Of a stretch of DNA of 64,000 nucleotides, positions 10,020 to 18,722 are shown piece by piece. The notes beneath the pieces are model-generated. The model was not told where the DNA came from and made no database searches. It was given only the letters and a program-made list of their open reading frames with translations. The DNA lies in assembly GCF_051124815.1 (NCBI RefSeq), contig NZ_CP118489.1:62001-126000 (forward strand), read 5' to 3'. Every line of letters starts with the position of its first letter. The first letter of the stretch is position 1. A program made the translations under genes and the position numbers. The stretch comes from Azospirillum sp051124815 (GTDB lineage Bacteria > Pseudomonadota > Alphaproteobacteria > Azospirillales > Azospirillaceae).

Positions 10020-10378
10020 AACAGGCTGGTCAGATTGCGTTGGTGCCGTTCCCGTTCACGGATCTGAACGGGAGCAAGCTGCGGCCGGTATTGATGATCC
10101 GACAGGCATCGTCCCAGTTCGATGATTGGCTTGTCTGTATGGTTTCATCACAGGTCCGGCAAGCTGAACCCGATCTTGATGAAATTCTCACTCCCGAAGA
10201 TCCCGATTTCAATGACACAGGCCTGAAGGTGACCAGCGTAGTGCGGTTGGGTCGGCTCGCTGTGATCGATGGAGCGCTGTTGAGCGGTCGAATTGGGGAG
10301 ATTGGCACTGAGCGATTGGTTCGCCTACGCCATCGACTGGCCGCATGGTTGACCGATGCGCCGAAATCTCCGGATTGA
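10016..10378 (+). CDS. type II toxin, PemK/MazF-family endoribonuclease
   Basis: A 120-aa toxin that likely cleaves mRNA. The N-terminus has the PemK/MazF core pattern GQIALVPFPFTDLNGSKLRPVL followed by a central conserved region ending in SVVRLGRLAVID. It overlaps the antitoxin gene by 4 bp. Length and motifs match the family and I see no frameshift, so the module looks intact. Confidence 0.88.
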   Translation: MKQAGQIALVPFPFTDLNGSKLRPVLMIRQASSQFDDWLVCMVSSQVRQAEPDLDEILTPEDPDFNDTGLKVTSVVRLGRLAVIDGALLSGRIGEIGTERLVRLRHRLAAWLTDAPKSPD

Positions 10379-10517
10379 CGGAGCCACCTGCGTCGTTTTG
10401 TGCATTGCAACACGCAGCCATTCCCAGAATGCAGGACCGATCACCGGCAGCCGGGCGCATATAAGATCGTGAGGGCGACGAAGACGCCGCTCCGATCTTC
10501 ATAAGACGAGGCCTGAG

Positions 10518-10703
10518 GTGATACACAAGATTCTGGACGCGATCGATGCCATCGTCGCGGAAAAACGTCAGAACGGTCAGCTTGAGGACTGGCTCAAGAG
10601 CGGGGCCGCAAAGCGTTTCTGCGAGAAGATTTCGTCCGAGCGCAAGCACTATTATCCCGCCTTGCTTCTCTACTTGGAGCGCAATGGCGGACAGCATGTC
10701 TGA
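10518..10703 (+). CDS. small hypothetical protein
   Basis: A 61-aa ORF starting at GTG 10518, with GAGG about 10 nt upstream. It is amphipathic and charged (KILDAIDAIVAEKRQNGQLE, then AAKRFCEKISSERKHYYPAL), without a membrane segment or recognised motif. It lies 139 bp after the PemK toxin and just before a terminator. I do not recognise the family. Codon use resembles its neighbours, and the terminator 20 bp after the stop makes it plausible as a real gene. Confidence 0.45.
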   Translation: MIHKILDAIDAIVAEKRQNGQLEDWLKSGAAKRFCEKISSERKHYYPALLLYLERNGGQHV

Positions 10704-10723
10704 CCGGTACAGGTAACGGGAAC

Positions 10724-10755
10724 GGGCCGCGGCATTCCGCGGCCCGCCCGTTTTT
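10724..10755. terminator. terminator between the small ORF and the CoA-transferase gene
   Basis: GGGCCGCGG and CCGCGGCCC form a perfect 9-bp stem with a CATT loop, followed after five bases by TTTTT on the plus strand. It lies between converging genes and could serve both directions. Confidence 0.75.
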
Positions 10756-10763
10756 GAGGGCCC

Positions 10764-12272
10764 CTATCCGGCCGCCAGCGGCGTCGGCATCATGCTGCCG
10801 GTCTGCTGGAAGCGGGTGTGCCAGGCGAAGGCTTCCTCCAGCAGGTGGGGGGTGTGGCCGCCGCGCTGGAGCGCCCGGCGCTGATAGTCCGTCGCCAACT
10901 CGCGGTAGCTGGGATGGACGCAGTTGCGGATGATGGTCTCCGCCCGCTCGCGCGGTGCCAGACCGCGCAGGTCGGCCAGACCGACCTCGGTCACCAGGAC
11001 GTCGACGTCATGTTCGTTGTGGTCGACATGGGTGACCATCGGCACGACGCTGGAGATGGCGCCGCCCTTGGCCAGCGACTTGGTGACGAAGATGGCGAGG
11101 TGGCTGTTGCGGGCGAAGTCGCCGGAGCCGCCGATGCCGTTCATCATCTGCGTGCCGTTGACGTGGGTGGAGTTGACGTTGCCATAGATGTCGCACTCCA
11201 GTGCCGTGTTGATGCCGATGACGCCAAGGCGGCGGATCACCTCCGGATGGTTGGAGATCTCCTGCGGACGCAGCAGCAGCCGGCCCTTGTAGGAGCCGAT
11301 CTTCGGCAGCACTTCGGCATATTTGCCGGCGCTGAGCGTGATCGATGAGCCCGACGCGAAGTTCAGCTTGCCGGCGTCGAACAGCTCGAAGGTGCTGTCC
11401 TGCAACACCTCGCTGTACATGGTCAGGTCGTGGAACGGCCCGTCGATCAGCCCGTGCAGCACCGCGTTGGCGATGGTGCCGATGCCGGCCTGCAGCGGCG
11501 CCAGCGAGCGGCCCATCCGGCCCAGCTTCACCTCGCGGCCGAGGAACTCGATCAGGTGGCCGGCGATGGCGTTGGTCTCGTCGTCCGGCGGCAGGATGCT
11601 GGCGGAGCTGTCCTGTTTGCGGGTCACCACGATGGCGGCGATCTTCGACGGGTCGATCGGGATATAGGGCAGGCCGGCGCGGCTTTCCGCCGTCACCACC
11701 GGGATCGGCTCGCGGAAGGGGCGGCGGGTCGGAATGTAGACGTCGTGCATCCCCTCCAGATCCAGCGGCTGGGTCAGGTTCAGCTCGATGATGATCTTCT
11801 CGGCCAGGATGGCGAAGGTCGCCGAGTTGCCGATGGAGGTGGTCGGCACGATCCCGCCGTTTTCGGTGATGGCGCAGGCCTCGATCACCGCGACATCGAC
11901 CGGCCCCATCTGGCGCGAGCGCAGCAGTTCCACCGTTTCCGAGAGATGCTGGTCGACGAACATCACCTCGCCGCGGTTGATTGCCTTGCGCAGAACCGGG
12001 TCGGCCTGGAAGGGCAGGCGGCGCGACAGCACCCCCGCCTCGGTCAGGATGCGGTCCACGTCGTTGCCCAGCGAGGCGCCGGTCATCAGCGTGATCTTCA
12101 GCTTTTCCGACGCGGCGCGCTCGGCCAGCGCCAGCGGAACCGCCTTGGCGTCGCCGGCGCGGGTGAAGCCGCTCATGCCCACGGTCATGCCGTCCTTGAT
12201 GAGGAAGGCGGCCTCTTCCGCCGGAACCACCTTGCCCCACAGGGATTTCAGGCGGATGCGATCTCGGTACAT
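10764..12272 (-). CDS. succinyl-CoA:acetate CoA-transferase / acetyl-CoA hydrolase family
   Basis: A 502-aa enzyme of the Cat1/AarC family that moves CoA between succinate, acetate and related acids in the cytoplasm. Two CoA-transferase domains are visible. The N-terminal part has WGKVVPAEEAAFLIKDGMTV and MSGFTRAGDAKAVP. The catalytic Glu is in MYSEVLQDSTFELFDAG, followed by the GINTALECDIYGNVNSTHVN region and the oxyanion glycine stretch GIGGSGDFARN. Length equals the family norm. It is monocistronic, with a terminator just downstream at 10724-10755. Confidence 0.92.
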   Translation of the reverse strand: MYRDRIRLKSLWGKVVPAEEAAFLIKDGMTVGMSGFTRAGDAKAVPLALAERAASEKLKITLMTGASLGNDVDRILTEAGVLSRRLPFQADPVLRKAINRGEVMFVDQHLSETVELLRSRQMGPVDVAVIEACAITENGGIVPTTSIGNSATFAILAEKIIIELNLTQPLDLEGMHDVYIPTRRPFREPIPVVTAESRAGLPYIPIDPSKIAAIVVTRKQDSSASILPPDDETNAIAGHLIEFLGREVKLGRMGRSLAPLQAGIGTIANAVLHGLIDGPFHDLTMYSEVLQDSTFELFDAGKLNFASGSSITLSAGKYAEVLPKIGSYKGRLLLRPQEISNHPEVIRRLGVIGINTALECDIYGNVNSTHVNGTQMMNGIGGSGDFARNSHLAIFVTKSLAKGGAISSVVPMVTHVDHNEHDVDVLVTEVGLADLRGLAPRERAETIIRNCVHPSYRELATDYQRRALQRGGHTPHLLEEAFAWHTRFQQTGSMMPTPLAAG

Positions 12273-12620
12273 CGGGCGTTCCTTTTATGAGTGCTTTTCG
12301 GCGAATGGCGAACGATCCGTGCCTTGGCGGTCGTATTTCTTGTTTGAAAATACTCATAAGGAGGCGCTGTCCGGCGCCGCAATTGTTCGTCCGGAATATC
12401 AGGCAACGCTCAAGTGAATGGGTGGGCGAATATCGGCTGACCGGTGCGCACTGCGGACGTCGACTTGGAGCGATGCCGTGGTAATTTACTGAAACTCAGT
12501 TTCGCGTTCTGGTATTTGTGGCGGCCGGCCGGTCCCGCACCTGTGCGCAGCTGTGTCTGTACGCGCCGGGGAGGAGGGCGTAGCATCGGCCCACCGAACC
12601 AACAGCAGGAGTCCGCCGGC
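12273..12620. other. divergent intergenic region between CoA-transferase and AraC genes
   Basis: This 348-bp stretch separates two divergent genes and must hold both promoters. It is less GC-rich around 12330-12360. A short inverted repeat GAAAC-TCA-GTTTC lies at 12491-12503 and could be an operator, but I cannot assign it. The ORFs here lack ribosome-binding sites and look accidental. Confidence 0.5.
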
Positions 12621-13358
12621 GTGGCGTCCCCGCATCGGCCGACCGTCAGCACCCGCAGTTACGACGGGCATGAACGGCGGCACGCCCATGACCATCACCA
12701 GATCGTGCTGCCGGTCGCCGGGACCCTCGACATGGAGGTCGGCGGCGCCTGCGGGCGGGTGGGCGACGGGCGCGGGGTGCTGGTGGCCGACGGCGTGCCG
12801 CACAGCTTCCGCAGCGGCGGGACCAACCGCTTCGTCGTGCTGGACGTGCCGGCCGCCGGGTTGGTGCCGGAGGCGGCTGTCCGCGCCTGCGACGCCTTCT
12901 TCGCCATCGACAGCGCGCTGGACGGGCTGGTGCGCTATCTGGCGGCGGAGGCAGCCGACCGGCCGCTCGACCCGGTGCTGGCCCATCATGCGGCGGGGCT
13001 TCTGCTGCGCGCACTGGAGGCCCGTCAGCCGACGCCGGTATCGAGCGATCCCATCGACCGGGCCCTTGCCCTGATGGCGGAACGCTGCGGCGAGCCGCTT
13101 ACCGTGGCGGAACTGGCCGAGGCGGCCGGTCTGGCGCCCAGCCGCTTCCATGAGCGCTTCCGTGCCCGCACCGGCAGCACCCCCGCCGCCATGCTGGCCG
13201 ACCTGCGGCTGGACCGGGCGGAGGCGCTGCTGCGGGAGGGCCGGCTGCCGCTGGCCGAGGTGGCGCTGGCGGTGGGCTTCTCCGACCAGAGCGCCCTGAC
13301 CCGCAGCCTGCGCCACCGCCGCGGCACCACGCCGGGGGCGGTGCGGAGGTCTAGATAG
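12621..13358 (+). CDS. AraC-family transcriptional regulator
   Basis: A 245-aa regulator. The N-terminal half looks like a small cupin-type sensor (HERRHAHDHHQIVLPVAGTL, GVPHSFRSGG). The C-terminal ~100 residues hold two helix-turn-helix motifs (LTVAELAEAAGLAPSRFHER and LPLAEVALAVGFSDQSALTR). The start at GTG 12621 follows CAGGAG at a good distance; the longer frame from 12444 would add 59 residues lacking any domain. Its end overlaps the convergent hydrolase gene by 8 bp. The target is unknown. Confidence 0.85.
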   Translation: MASPHRPTVSTRSYDGHERRHAHDHHQIVLPVAGTLDMEVGGACGRVGDGRGVLVADGVPHSFRSGGTNRFVVLDVPAAGLVPEAAVRACDAFFAIDSALDGLVRYLAAEAADRPLDPVLAHHAAGLLLRALEARQPTPVSSDPIDRALALMAERCGEPLTVAELAEAAGLAPSRFHERFRARTGSTPAAMLADLRLDRAEALLREGRLPLAEVALAVGFSDQSALTRSLRHRRGTTPGAVRRSR

Positions 13359-14037
13359 CGCGGGCCGCTTCGACGATCACCGCCGCCACCGCGTCCGGGC
13401 GCGACAGGTGGGGGGCGTGGCCGCTGTCGACCTCCACCGTCCGGGCGCCGATGCGCGACGCGGTGGCGCGCAGGAAGTCCGGCGGCAGCATGCGGTCGTT
13501 GGTGGCGACGACATACCAGGAGGGCCTGGTCTTCCAGGCGGCGGCGCTGACCTTGGTCGCGAAGCAGGTGGCGGCGACCGGCCCCTGGGTCGCGGCCAGC
13601 AGGGCGGCATCCTCCGCCGGCAGATCCTGGGCGAAGTTGCGGGCCATGCCCTCCGGCTTCAGGGTCAGGAAACGGTCCTTGTCCACCGACACGCCGGACA
13701 GGCCGGCCGAGGGCGGGAAGGGCTTCAGCGTGTCGTTCGGCGACTGCCCGGCGTCGGGAGCGAAGGCGGCGACGTAGACCAGCGATTTCACCCGTTCCTG
13801 ATCGCCGATCTGGGTGATGACGGCCCCGCCCCAGGAATGGCCGACCAGCACCACCGGCCCCTTGGTCCGGTCGATGGCGCGCTGGACATGGGCGACATCG
13901 TCGTCGAGCGAGACCAGCGGGTTCTGCACCGCGACCGCCGCGAACCCTTCCGCCTGCAGGCGGGGAATCACCCGGCCCCAGGAGGAGCCGTCGGCGAAGG
14001 CGCCATGGACGAGGATGATGGTGGGGGTGGAACTCAT
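13351..14037 (-). CDS. alpha/beta hydrolase
   Basis: A 228-aa alpha/beta-hydrolase-fold protein of the small EstC/salicylate-esterase-like type. The N-terminus has TIILVHGAFADGSSWG (oxyanion motif HGAF). The nucleophilic Ser is in VVLVGHSWGGAVI, and the catalytic His is near the C-terminus in DSGHAPHLSRP. No signal peptide is seen. It converges on the AraC gene with 8 bp of overlap. The substrate is unknown. Confidence 0.85.
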   Translation of the reverse strand: MSSTPTIILVHGAFADGSSWGRVIPRLQAEGFAAVAVQNPLVSLDDDVAHVQRAIDRTKGPVVLVGHSWGGAVITQIGDQERVKSLVYVAAFAPDAGQSPNDTLKPFPPSAGLSGVSVDKDRFLTLKPEGMARNFAQDLPAEDAALLAATQGPVAATCFATKVSAAAWKTRPSWYVVATNDRMLPPDFLRATASRIGARTVEVDSGHAPHLSRPDAVAAVIVEAARAI

Positions 14038-14241
14038 GAGAAGGCGCTCCCGCTGGCGGTCGGATCGGCCAGTCAGAGCATGGCCGCGCCGCCGCCGTCC
14101 AGCCGGGGCTGGGAGCTTTTTCTCAGGATGGAAAAGGGTTTGTCCCTCAGTTTATTAAGGTATGATGAAAATCGCATGAAAACGGTGCGACTTACCAGCA
14201 TGCAAAATGCAAATAACTTCCCGTATCGCATGAAATAGTTA

Positions 14242-14628
14242 TCATCTAATTTTCTTTAATACAACCACACCATTCTTATTGCTCTCTACTTTATAGCCGC
14301 TATACAGAGTTTTGAGAATGCCGACCCCACCTGCGGCAACAGCAAGGCTGATTGCGAAGGCCGTTGTGGACGCACCAAGTATACTAACAGCAGCTCCTCC
14401 ACCGATTGCGCTGGCAGCAAAATTTGCACCGCCAGTTACTGGAGCGGTGGCGGGCGCACTAATCAGCGCATAAGCAGACAGTCCAATGGCGCCAATTGCC
14501 ACTAACCAAGCAACCTTTCCTGTTGCTTTTATTTTTAAAATCTTTTTTGCCAAGTCTCCTTCAATGGATATTGTGTCTTGTCCCTTATTAATTGCATCTT
14601 TCAATTCGGAATTTGACGATATAGGCAT
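14242..14628 (-). CDS. AT-rich orphan gene for a small glycine-rich membrane protein
   Basis: A 128-aa protein of unknown function. The N-terminal third is soluble and charged (ELKDAINKGQDTISIEGDLA). Two hydrophobic glycine/alanine-rich stretches follow (about residues 38-58 and 68-104, with GGGAAVSILGASTTAFAISL), then a short lysine-rich tail ending VVLKKIR. The gene is about 40-45% GC by eye against roughly 70% around it, and it uses AT-ending codons. That marks it as recently acquired. Upstream GGAG lies about 11 nt before the ATG. No transposase or integrase is nearby. I do not recognise the family with certainty. Confidence 0.7.
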   Translation of the reverse strand: MPISSNSELKDAINKGQDTISIEGDLAKKILKIKATGKVAWLVAIGAIGLSAYALISAPATAPVTGGANFAASAIGGGAAVSILGASTTAFAISLAVAAGGVGILKTLYSGYKVESNKNGVVVLKKIR

Positions 14629-14736
14629 TGGTGGGCAATCTCCGGTTCAGTTTGGAAAGTTTTTGATTTGAATACAAATGTAACGCTAATCTATTCTATT
14701 AGAACTGACAGAAGTTATCAAATAAAAATACCACGG

Positions 14737-15360
14737 CTATTCTGCCGGCTGCCCACCCATTCGCCGGCCGAAAGTCGCGACGCGGTAGACGTACCAGATG
14801 GCGATGCCGGCGGCGACGATGTTGGACACCGGGTTCAGCCAGCCGGCGACCTGCTGATAGCGGTCCTCCAGCAGATAGCCGGCGCTGGCGAGGAAGGTCG
14901 TCCAGATCGCCGTGCCGACCGTGGTGTAGAGCAGGAACGGGGCCAGCGGCATCTCCGACACCCCGGCGGGAATCGAGATGAGCGTGCGCACCGCCGGGAT
15001 CATCCGGCCGATCAGCACCGAGCGGCCGCCATGCTCGCGGAAGCGGACGGCGGCCTGATCGACCTCCTCCGGCGCGATGGTCAGCCAGCGGCCATGGCGC
15101 CCGGCCCAGCGCTTCAGCCGGCGGCAGCCGACCCAGCGGCCGATCAGATACCAGAACAGCGCCCCCAGCACGGCGCCGCCCGTGCCCGAGACGATGACCA
15201 TCACCAGCCCCAGCTCGCCGCGCGCGGCGGTGAAGCCGGCCAGCGGCAGGATCAGCTCCGACGGGATGGGGGGAAACAGGTTCTCGGCGAACATCAGCAG
15301 AGCGACGCCGACATAGCCGGTGTGCTCCACCATACCGACGATCCAATCGAACACGACCAT
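14737..15360 (-). CDS. DedA-family membrane protein
   Basis: A 207-aa inner-membrane protein of the DedA (SNARE-associated/VTT) family, members of which help flip lipid carriers and maintain membrane potential. Typical features are LMFAENLFPPIPSELILPLA, the GALFWYLIGRWVG stretch, and the R-MIPAVRTLISIPAGVS motif. I place the start at the ATG complementary to 15358-15360 (MVVFDWIVGMVEHTGY), preceded by GGGAG; the longer frame runs back into the divergent lrp gene. It is transcribed away from the Lrp regulator. Confidence 0.9.
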   Translation of the reverse strand: MVVFDWIVGMVEHTGYVGVALLMFAENLFPPIPSELILPLAGFTAARGELGLVMVIVSGTGGAVLGALFWYLIGRWVGCRRLKRWAGRHGRWLTIAPEEVDQAAVRFREHGGRSVLIGRMIPAVRTLISIPAGVSEMPLAPFLLYTTVGTAIWTTFLASAGYLLEDRYQQVAGWLNPVSNIVAAGIAIWYVYRVATFGRRMGGQPAE

Positions 15361-15505
15361 TCTCCCACACTTGGCGCCCAACCCCACCGTCGGACCAACA
15401 CCGGGAAGGGTGGATTGGTTGCATGGAGGGGCTCGCACCGGCGGGCGGCTCTGCTTATGTTTGCAGATGTAACGATTGGATGGACGGAGGAGGGGGAAGA
15501 CGCAG

Positions 15506-15985
15506 ATGGCGGCGATCAAGCTCGACCGGCATGAGAAGGGCATCCTGACGGCCCTGCAGGAGAACGCCCGCCTGACCATGCAGGAGCTGGGCGACACCGT
15601 CGGCCTGTCGGCCTCGCCCTGCTGGCGCCGGGTGCGGTCGATGGAGGACATCGGCGTCATCCGCCGCTACACGGTGCAGCTCGACCCGCGCAAGCTGGGG
15701 CTCGGCGAATGCGTCTTCGCCCATGTCACGCTGGAACGCCACAAGGAGAATGCGGTCGAACAGTTCGAGACCGCCATCGCCGACATGCCGGAAGTGCTGG
15801 AATGCTTCGCCGTCACCGGCGACGCCGATTACCTGCTGCGCATCGTCGTGCCGACGACGGAGGATTACGGCCGCTTCCTCAGCGAACGCATCTTCTCCAT
15901 CCCGGCGGTGTCGCACGTCAAATCGAGCGTGACCCTGAAGGAGGTCAAATTCGAGACCCGGCTGCCGCTGGATCATCTGGAGTGA
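15506..15985 (+). CDS. Lrp/AsnC-family transcriptional regulator
   Basis: A 159-aa feast/famine regulator. N-terminal helix-turn-helix: LTMQELGDTVGLSASPCWRR (about residues 22-41). C-terminal RAM ligand-binding domain includes ECFAVTGDADYLLRIVVPTT. ATG 15506 follows a GGAGGAGGGGGA stretch. It is divergent from dedA, with 145 bp between the starts. The effector is probably an amino acid, as usual for the family. Confidence 0.92.
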   Translation: MAAIKLDRHEKGILTALQENARLTMQELGDTVGLSASPCWRRVRSMEDIGVIRRYTVQLDPRKLGLGECVFAHVTLERHKENAVEQFETAIADMPEVLECFAVTGDADYLLRIVVPTTEDYGRFLSERIFSIPAVSHVKSSVTLKEVKFETRLPLDHLE

Positions 15986-16024
15986 GGGGGTCGGCGCCAC
16001 AGCATCGCGAAGACCTGAGTCGGC

Positions 16025-16110
16025 CGTCATTCCCGCGAAGGCGGGAATCCAACCACATCAGGAGCTTATGCGCGGAGCTTCCTGGATCCCCGCCTTCGCG
16101 GGGATGACGG
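16025..16110. repeat. ~85-bp dispersed palindromic repeat, copy A
   Basis: The ends are CGTCATTCCCGCGAAGGCGG and its near-inverse CCGCCTTCGCGGGGATGACG, each with an inner small palindrome (CCCGCgaaGGCGGG type). The middle ~30 bp is variable. The same layout occurs at 32701-32784, 34591-34676 and 37648-37731. It lies between the lrp stop and the convergent ycaQ-like stop, where it may also act as a terminator structure. Confidence 0.9.
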
Positions 16111-16126
16111 TTGAATGAGGCACCTT

Positions 16127-17380
16127 TCAGCTCCGGTCGAACTCATGCCCCGCCTGTTGCAGCTCCGCCGCCAAGGCCGGCGCCAGATCGCCGCCGCCGG
16201 TCATCGTTACCCGCTCCAGCCCCAGCCAGCCGGCCAGACGGCGCAGTTCCGCCGCAAGAGGAGGGGCGACGGCTTCGTGGCTGGCGTGGGATTCGGTGTG
16301 GGCGGCTTGGACCAGCAGGGCGGAGGCCTTGCGGTCGGACTTCAGGTCGACGCGGGCGGCGATGCGCTCGTCCATCAGGAAGGGCAGGACGTAATAGCCA
16401 TGCTCCCGCTTGTGGGCGGGGGTGTAGATCTCCAGCCGGATGCGGGCGCCGAACAGACGTTCGGTGCGCTGCCGCTCCCAGATCAGCGAATCGAAGGGGG
16501 AGAGCAGGGCGCGGGCCGGGGCCTTGCGCGGAATGCGCAGGTCGGGGGTGACGTAGGCGGCACGCTCCCAACCCTCCACCGTCACCGGGATCAAGTCGCC
16601 GGCCTCCACCAACTCGGCGATGCGCAGGCGGGCGTCGGCGACCTCCAGCCGGTGATAGTCGCGCAGGTCGCGTTCGGTCGCCACGCCATGGGCGCGGGCG
16701 GCGATGCGCAGGAGGGCGCGCTGGGCTTCGTCCTCGTCCGGGGTGGGGGTGTCCAGGACGGTGGATGGCAGTACCCGCTCCGGCAGGTCGTAGAGACGCT
16801 CGAAACCGCGGCGGCCGGCGGTGGTGACCAGACCGGCCCAGAACAGGAACTCCACGGCCCGCTTGCCGTCGCTCCACCCCCACCAGCCGCCGGCCCCGCG
16901 CCCGGCCTCGGACAGTTCCGAGGCGCCCAGCGGCCCGCGCGCCGCCACTTCGGCCAGGACCGAGTCGATGTACGGGCGGCGCTCGGCGGCGAAGCGCGCC
17001 AACTCGCCATAGATGCCCTCGCCGCGTTCGGCCCGCGCCATGCGCCAGCGGAACAGCGGCTGCTGTTCAACCGGGATCAGCGACGCCTCGTGGCCCCAAT
17101 ATTCGAACAGCGCCCGCCGCTTGCCGCCATAGGCCAGCCGGTCGAGCAGCGCCGCCTCGTACGGCCCCAGCCGCGAGAACAGCGGCAGGTAATGGGAGCG
17201 CACCAGCACATTGACCGAATCGATCTGCACCAGCCCCAACCGCCCGATCAGGCGCCGGGCATGGCGAGCCTCGACCGGATCGGCGTCGGGGGGCGTGTTG
17301 GGGAAGCCATTTGGGAAGCCTTGCGCCGCGATGGCGACGCGGCGGGCCTCGTGCAGGGACAGGCTGTCGGGACGGGGCAT
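16127..17380 (-). CDS. YcaQ/AlkZ-family DNA glycosylase (winged-helix domain)
   Basis: A 417-aa protein of the YcaQ (AlkX) family, DNA glycosylases that unhook interstrand crosslinks and N7-alkyl adducts. The catalytic Q-x-D motif is seen in GLVQIDSVNVLVRSHYLPLF. Further family features are FEYWGHEASLIP, the winged-helix region with LPERVLPSTVLD, and SPFDSLIWERQRTERLFG-type and YYVLPFLMDERIAARVDLK-type blocks. Length is normal. The start ATG lacks a clear ribosome-binding site. Confidence 0.88.
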   Translation of the reverse strand: MPRPDSLSLHEARRVAIAAQGFPNGFPNTPPDADPVEARHARRLIGRLGLVQIDSVNVLVRSHYLPLFSRLGPYEAALLDRLAYGGKRRALFEYWGHEASLIPVEQQPLFRWRMARAERGEGIYGELARFAAERRPYIDSVLAEVAARGPLGASELSEAGRGAGGWWGWSDGKRAVEFLFWAGLVTTAGRRGFERLYDLPERVLPSTVLDTPTPDEDEAQRALLRIAARAHGVATERDLRDYHRLEVADARLRIAELVEAGDLIPVTVEGWERAAYVTPDLRIPRKAPARALLSPFDSLIWERQRTERLFGARIRLEIYTPAHKREHGYYVLPFLMDERIAARVDLKSDRKASALLVQAAHTESHASHEAVAPPLAAELRRLAGWLGLERVTMTGGGDLAPALAAELQQAGHEFDRS

Positions 17381-17424
17381 GGACCTGAAAGGAAAGGAAG
17401 CGGGGGAGCAGCTTGCGAATGCGT

Positions 17425-17438
17425 TTGATTTTCGTCAA
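17425..17438 (+). promoter_or_regulatory. FNR/NnrR-type binding site upstream of nnrS
   Basis: TTGATTTTCGTCAA matches the FNR/Dnr/NnrR consensus TTGAT-N4-ATCAA in nine of ten fixed positions. It lies 75 bp before the nnrS start. Activation of nnrS by an FNR-family nitric oxide regulator is well known in alphaproteobacteria, so the site fits its gene. Confidence 0.72.
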
Positions 17439-17513
17439 GGCGGCACGGGGGCGGGGGGCGCAGGCTGACGGTCAATCCTGCACTGCAGCACCCGTTTTGC
17501 GGAGTCCCCCTTC

Positions 17514-18716
17514 ATGTCCTCCCCCAGTCTTGCCGGCCGCGACGACGGCCCCGCCATCCCGATCCTGTTCCAGTATGGCTTCCGATTCTTCTTCCTGTTC
17601 AGCGGCGTGGCCGCCGTCGGGCTGCTCGGCGCTTGGCTGGGCGTGCTGGTGACCGGGGAATGGCCGGAGCATGCGGTGGGCGCCAGCGCCTGGCATGCCC
17701 ATGAGATGCTGTTCGGCACGGTGGTGGCCGCCGTCGCCGGCTTCCTGCTGACCGCGGTGCCGAGCTGGACCGGAACCAAGGCGGTGTCCGGCGCGCCGCT
17801 GATGGCGCTCGCGGCCTTGTGGATCGCCGGCCGCGTCGCCGTCTTCCCCTGGACCGGCATGCCGGAGCCGGTGGCGGCGGTGATCGACATCGCCTTCCTG
17901 CCGGGCCTGGGGCTGGCGCTCGCCCGGCCGCTGGTGGCGGCGGGCAAGTGGCGGAACAGCGCCTTCCTGATCCTGATCGGGCTGCTGACGGCGGCCAACC
18001 TGCTGATCCATCTGGACTGGCTGGAGATGCTGGACGGCGGGGCGGATGCCGGCTTCGCGCTGGGCCTGGGCGTCGTGCTGATGATGGTGACGGTGCTCGG
18101 CGGGCGCATCCTGCCGGCCTTCACGCGCAACGGGCTGGGCAAGGCGGGGATCGGCGTGCGGTCCTGGCCGATGGTGGAGCGGCCGGTGCTGGTGCTGACG
18201 CTGGCGCTGATCCCGGCGGCGATGGTGGCGCCGGACTCCATGGTCACCGGGCTGATCGCGCTCGCCGCCGCGCTGGCCCATGCGGTGCGGCTGGCCGGCT
18301 GGCAGGGCTGGAAAGCCTGGCGCTCGCCGATCCTGTGGATCCTGCATGTGGGGTATCTGTGGGTGCCGGTGGCGCTGGGCTTGCGCGGGCTGCATGCCCT
18401 GGCCGGACTGCCCGCGGCGGCGGGGACCCATGCGATGACGGTCGGCGCCTTCGCCACCCTGATCCTGGCGGTGATGAGCCGCGCCTCGCTCGGCCACACC
18501 GGCCGGCCGCTGGTGGTGTCGCGGCCGACTGTCGCCGCCTATGTGCTGCTGACGGTCGCGGCGGTCGCCCGCACCGCCTCGCCGATCCTGCCGGTCGAGT
18601 GGGTCTGGGCGGCGCTGCAATGGTCGGGCTATGCCTGGGTCGCGGCCTTCGCCCTGTACCTCGCCGCCTATGCCCCGGTCCTGCTGTCTCCGCGCGTCGA
18701 CGGGCGGCCGGGCTGA
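17514..18716 (+). CDS. nnrS: NnrS family protein
   Basis: A 400-aa polytopic haem- and copper-containing membrane protein of the NnrS family, which relieves nitric-oxide stress during denitrification. About 12 membrane segments are visible. Typical motifs are FRFFFLFSG near the N-terminus, AWHAHEMLFG (metal-binding histidines), RILPAFTRNGL and LRGLHALAG. ATG 17514 follows GGAG at a suitable distance. The FNR-type box upstream and the NosP/NahK-like pair 9 kb away both suggest an organism that meets NO. Confidence 0.93.
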   Translation: MSSPSLAGRDDGPAIPILFQYGFRFFFLFSGVAAVGLLGAWLGVLVTGEWPEHAVGASAWHAHEMLFGTVVAAVAGFLLTAVPSWTGTKAVSGAPLMALAALWIAGRVAVFPWTGMPEPVAAVIDIAFLPGLGLALARPLVAAGKWRNSAFLILIGLLTAANLLIHLDWLEMLDGGADAGFALGLGVVLMMVTVLGGRILPAFTRNGLGKAGIGVRSWPMVERPVLVLTLALIPAAMVAPDSMVTGLIALAAALAHAVRLAGWQGWKAWRSPILWILHVGYLWVPVALGLRGLHALAGLPAAAGTHAMTVGAFATLILAVMSRASLGHTGRPLVVSRPTVAAYVLLTVAAVARTASPILPVEWVWAALQWSGYAWVAAFALYLAAYAPVLLSPRVDGRPG

Positions 18717-18722
18717 TTGATG

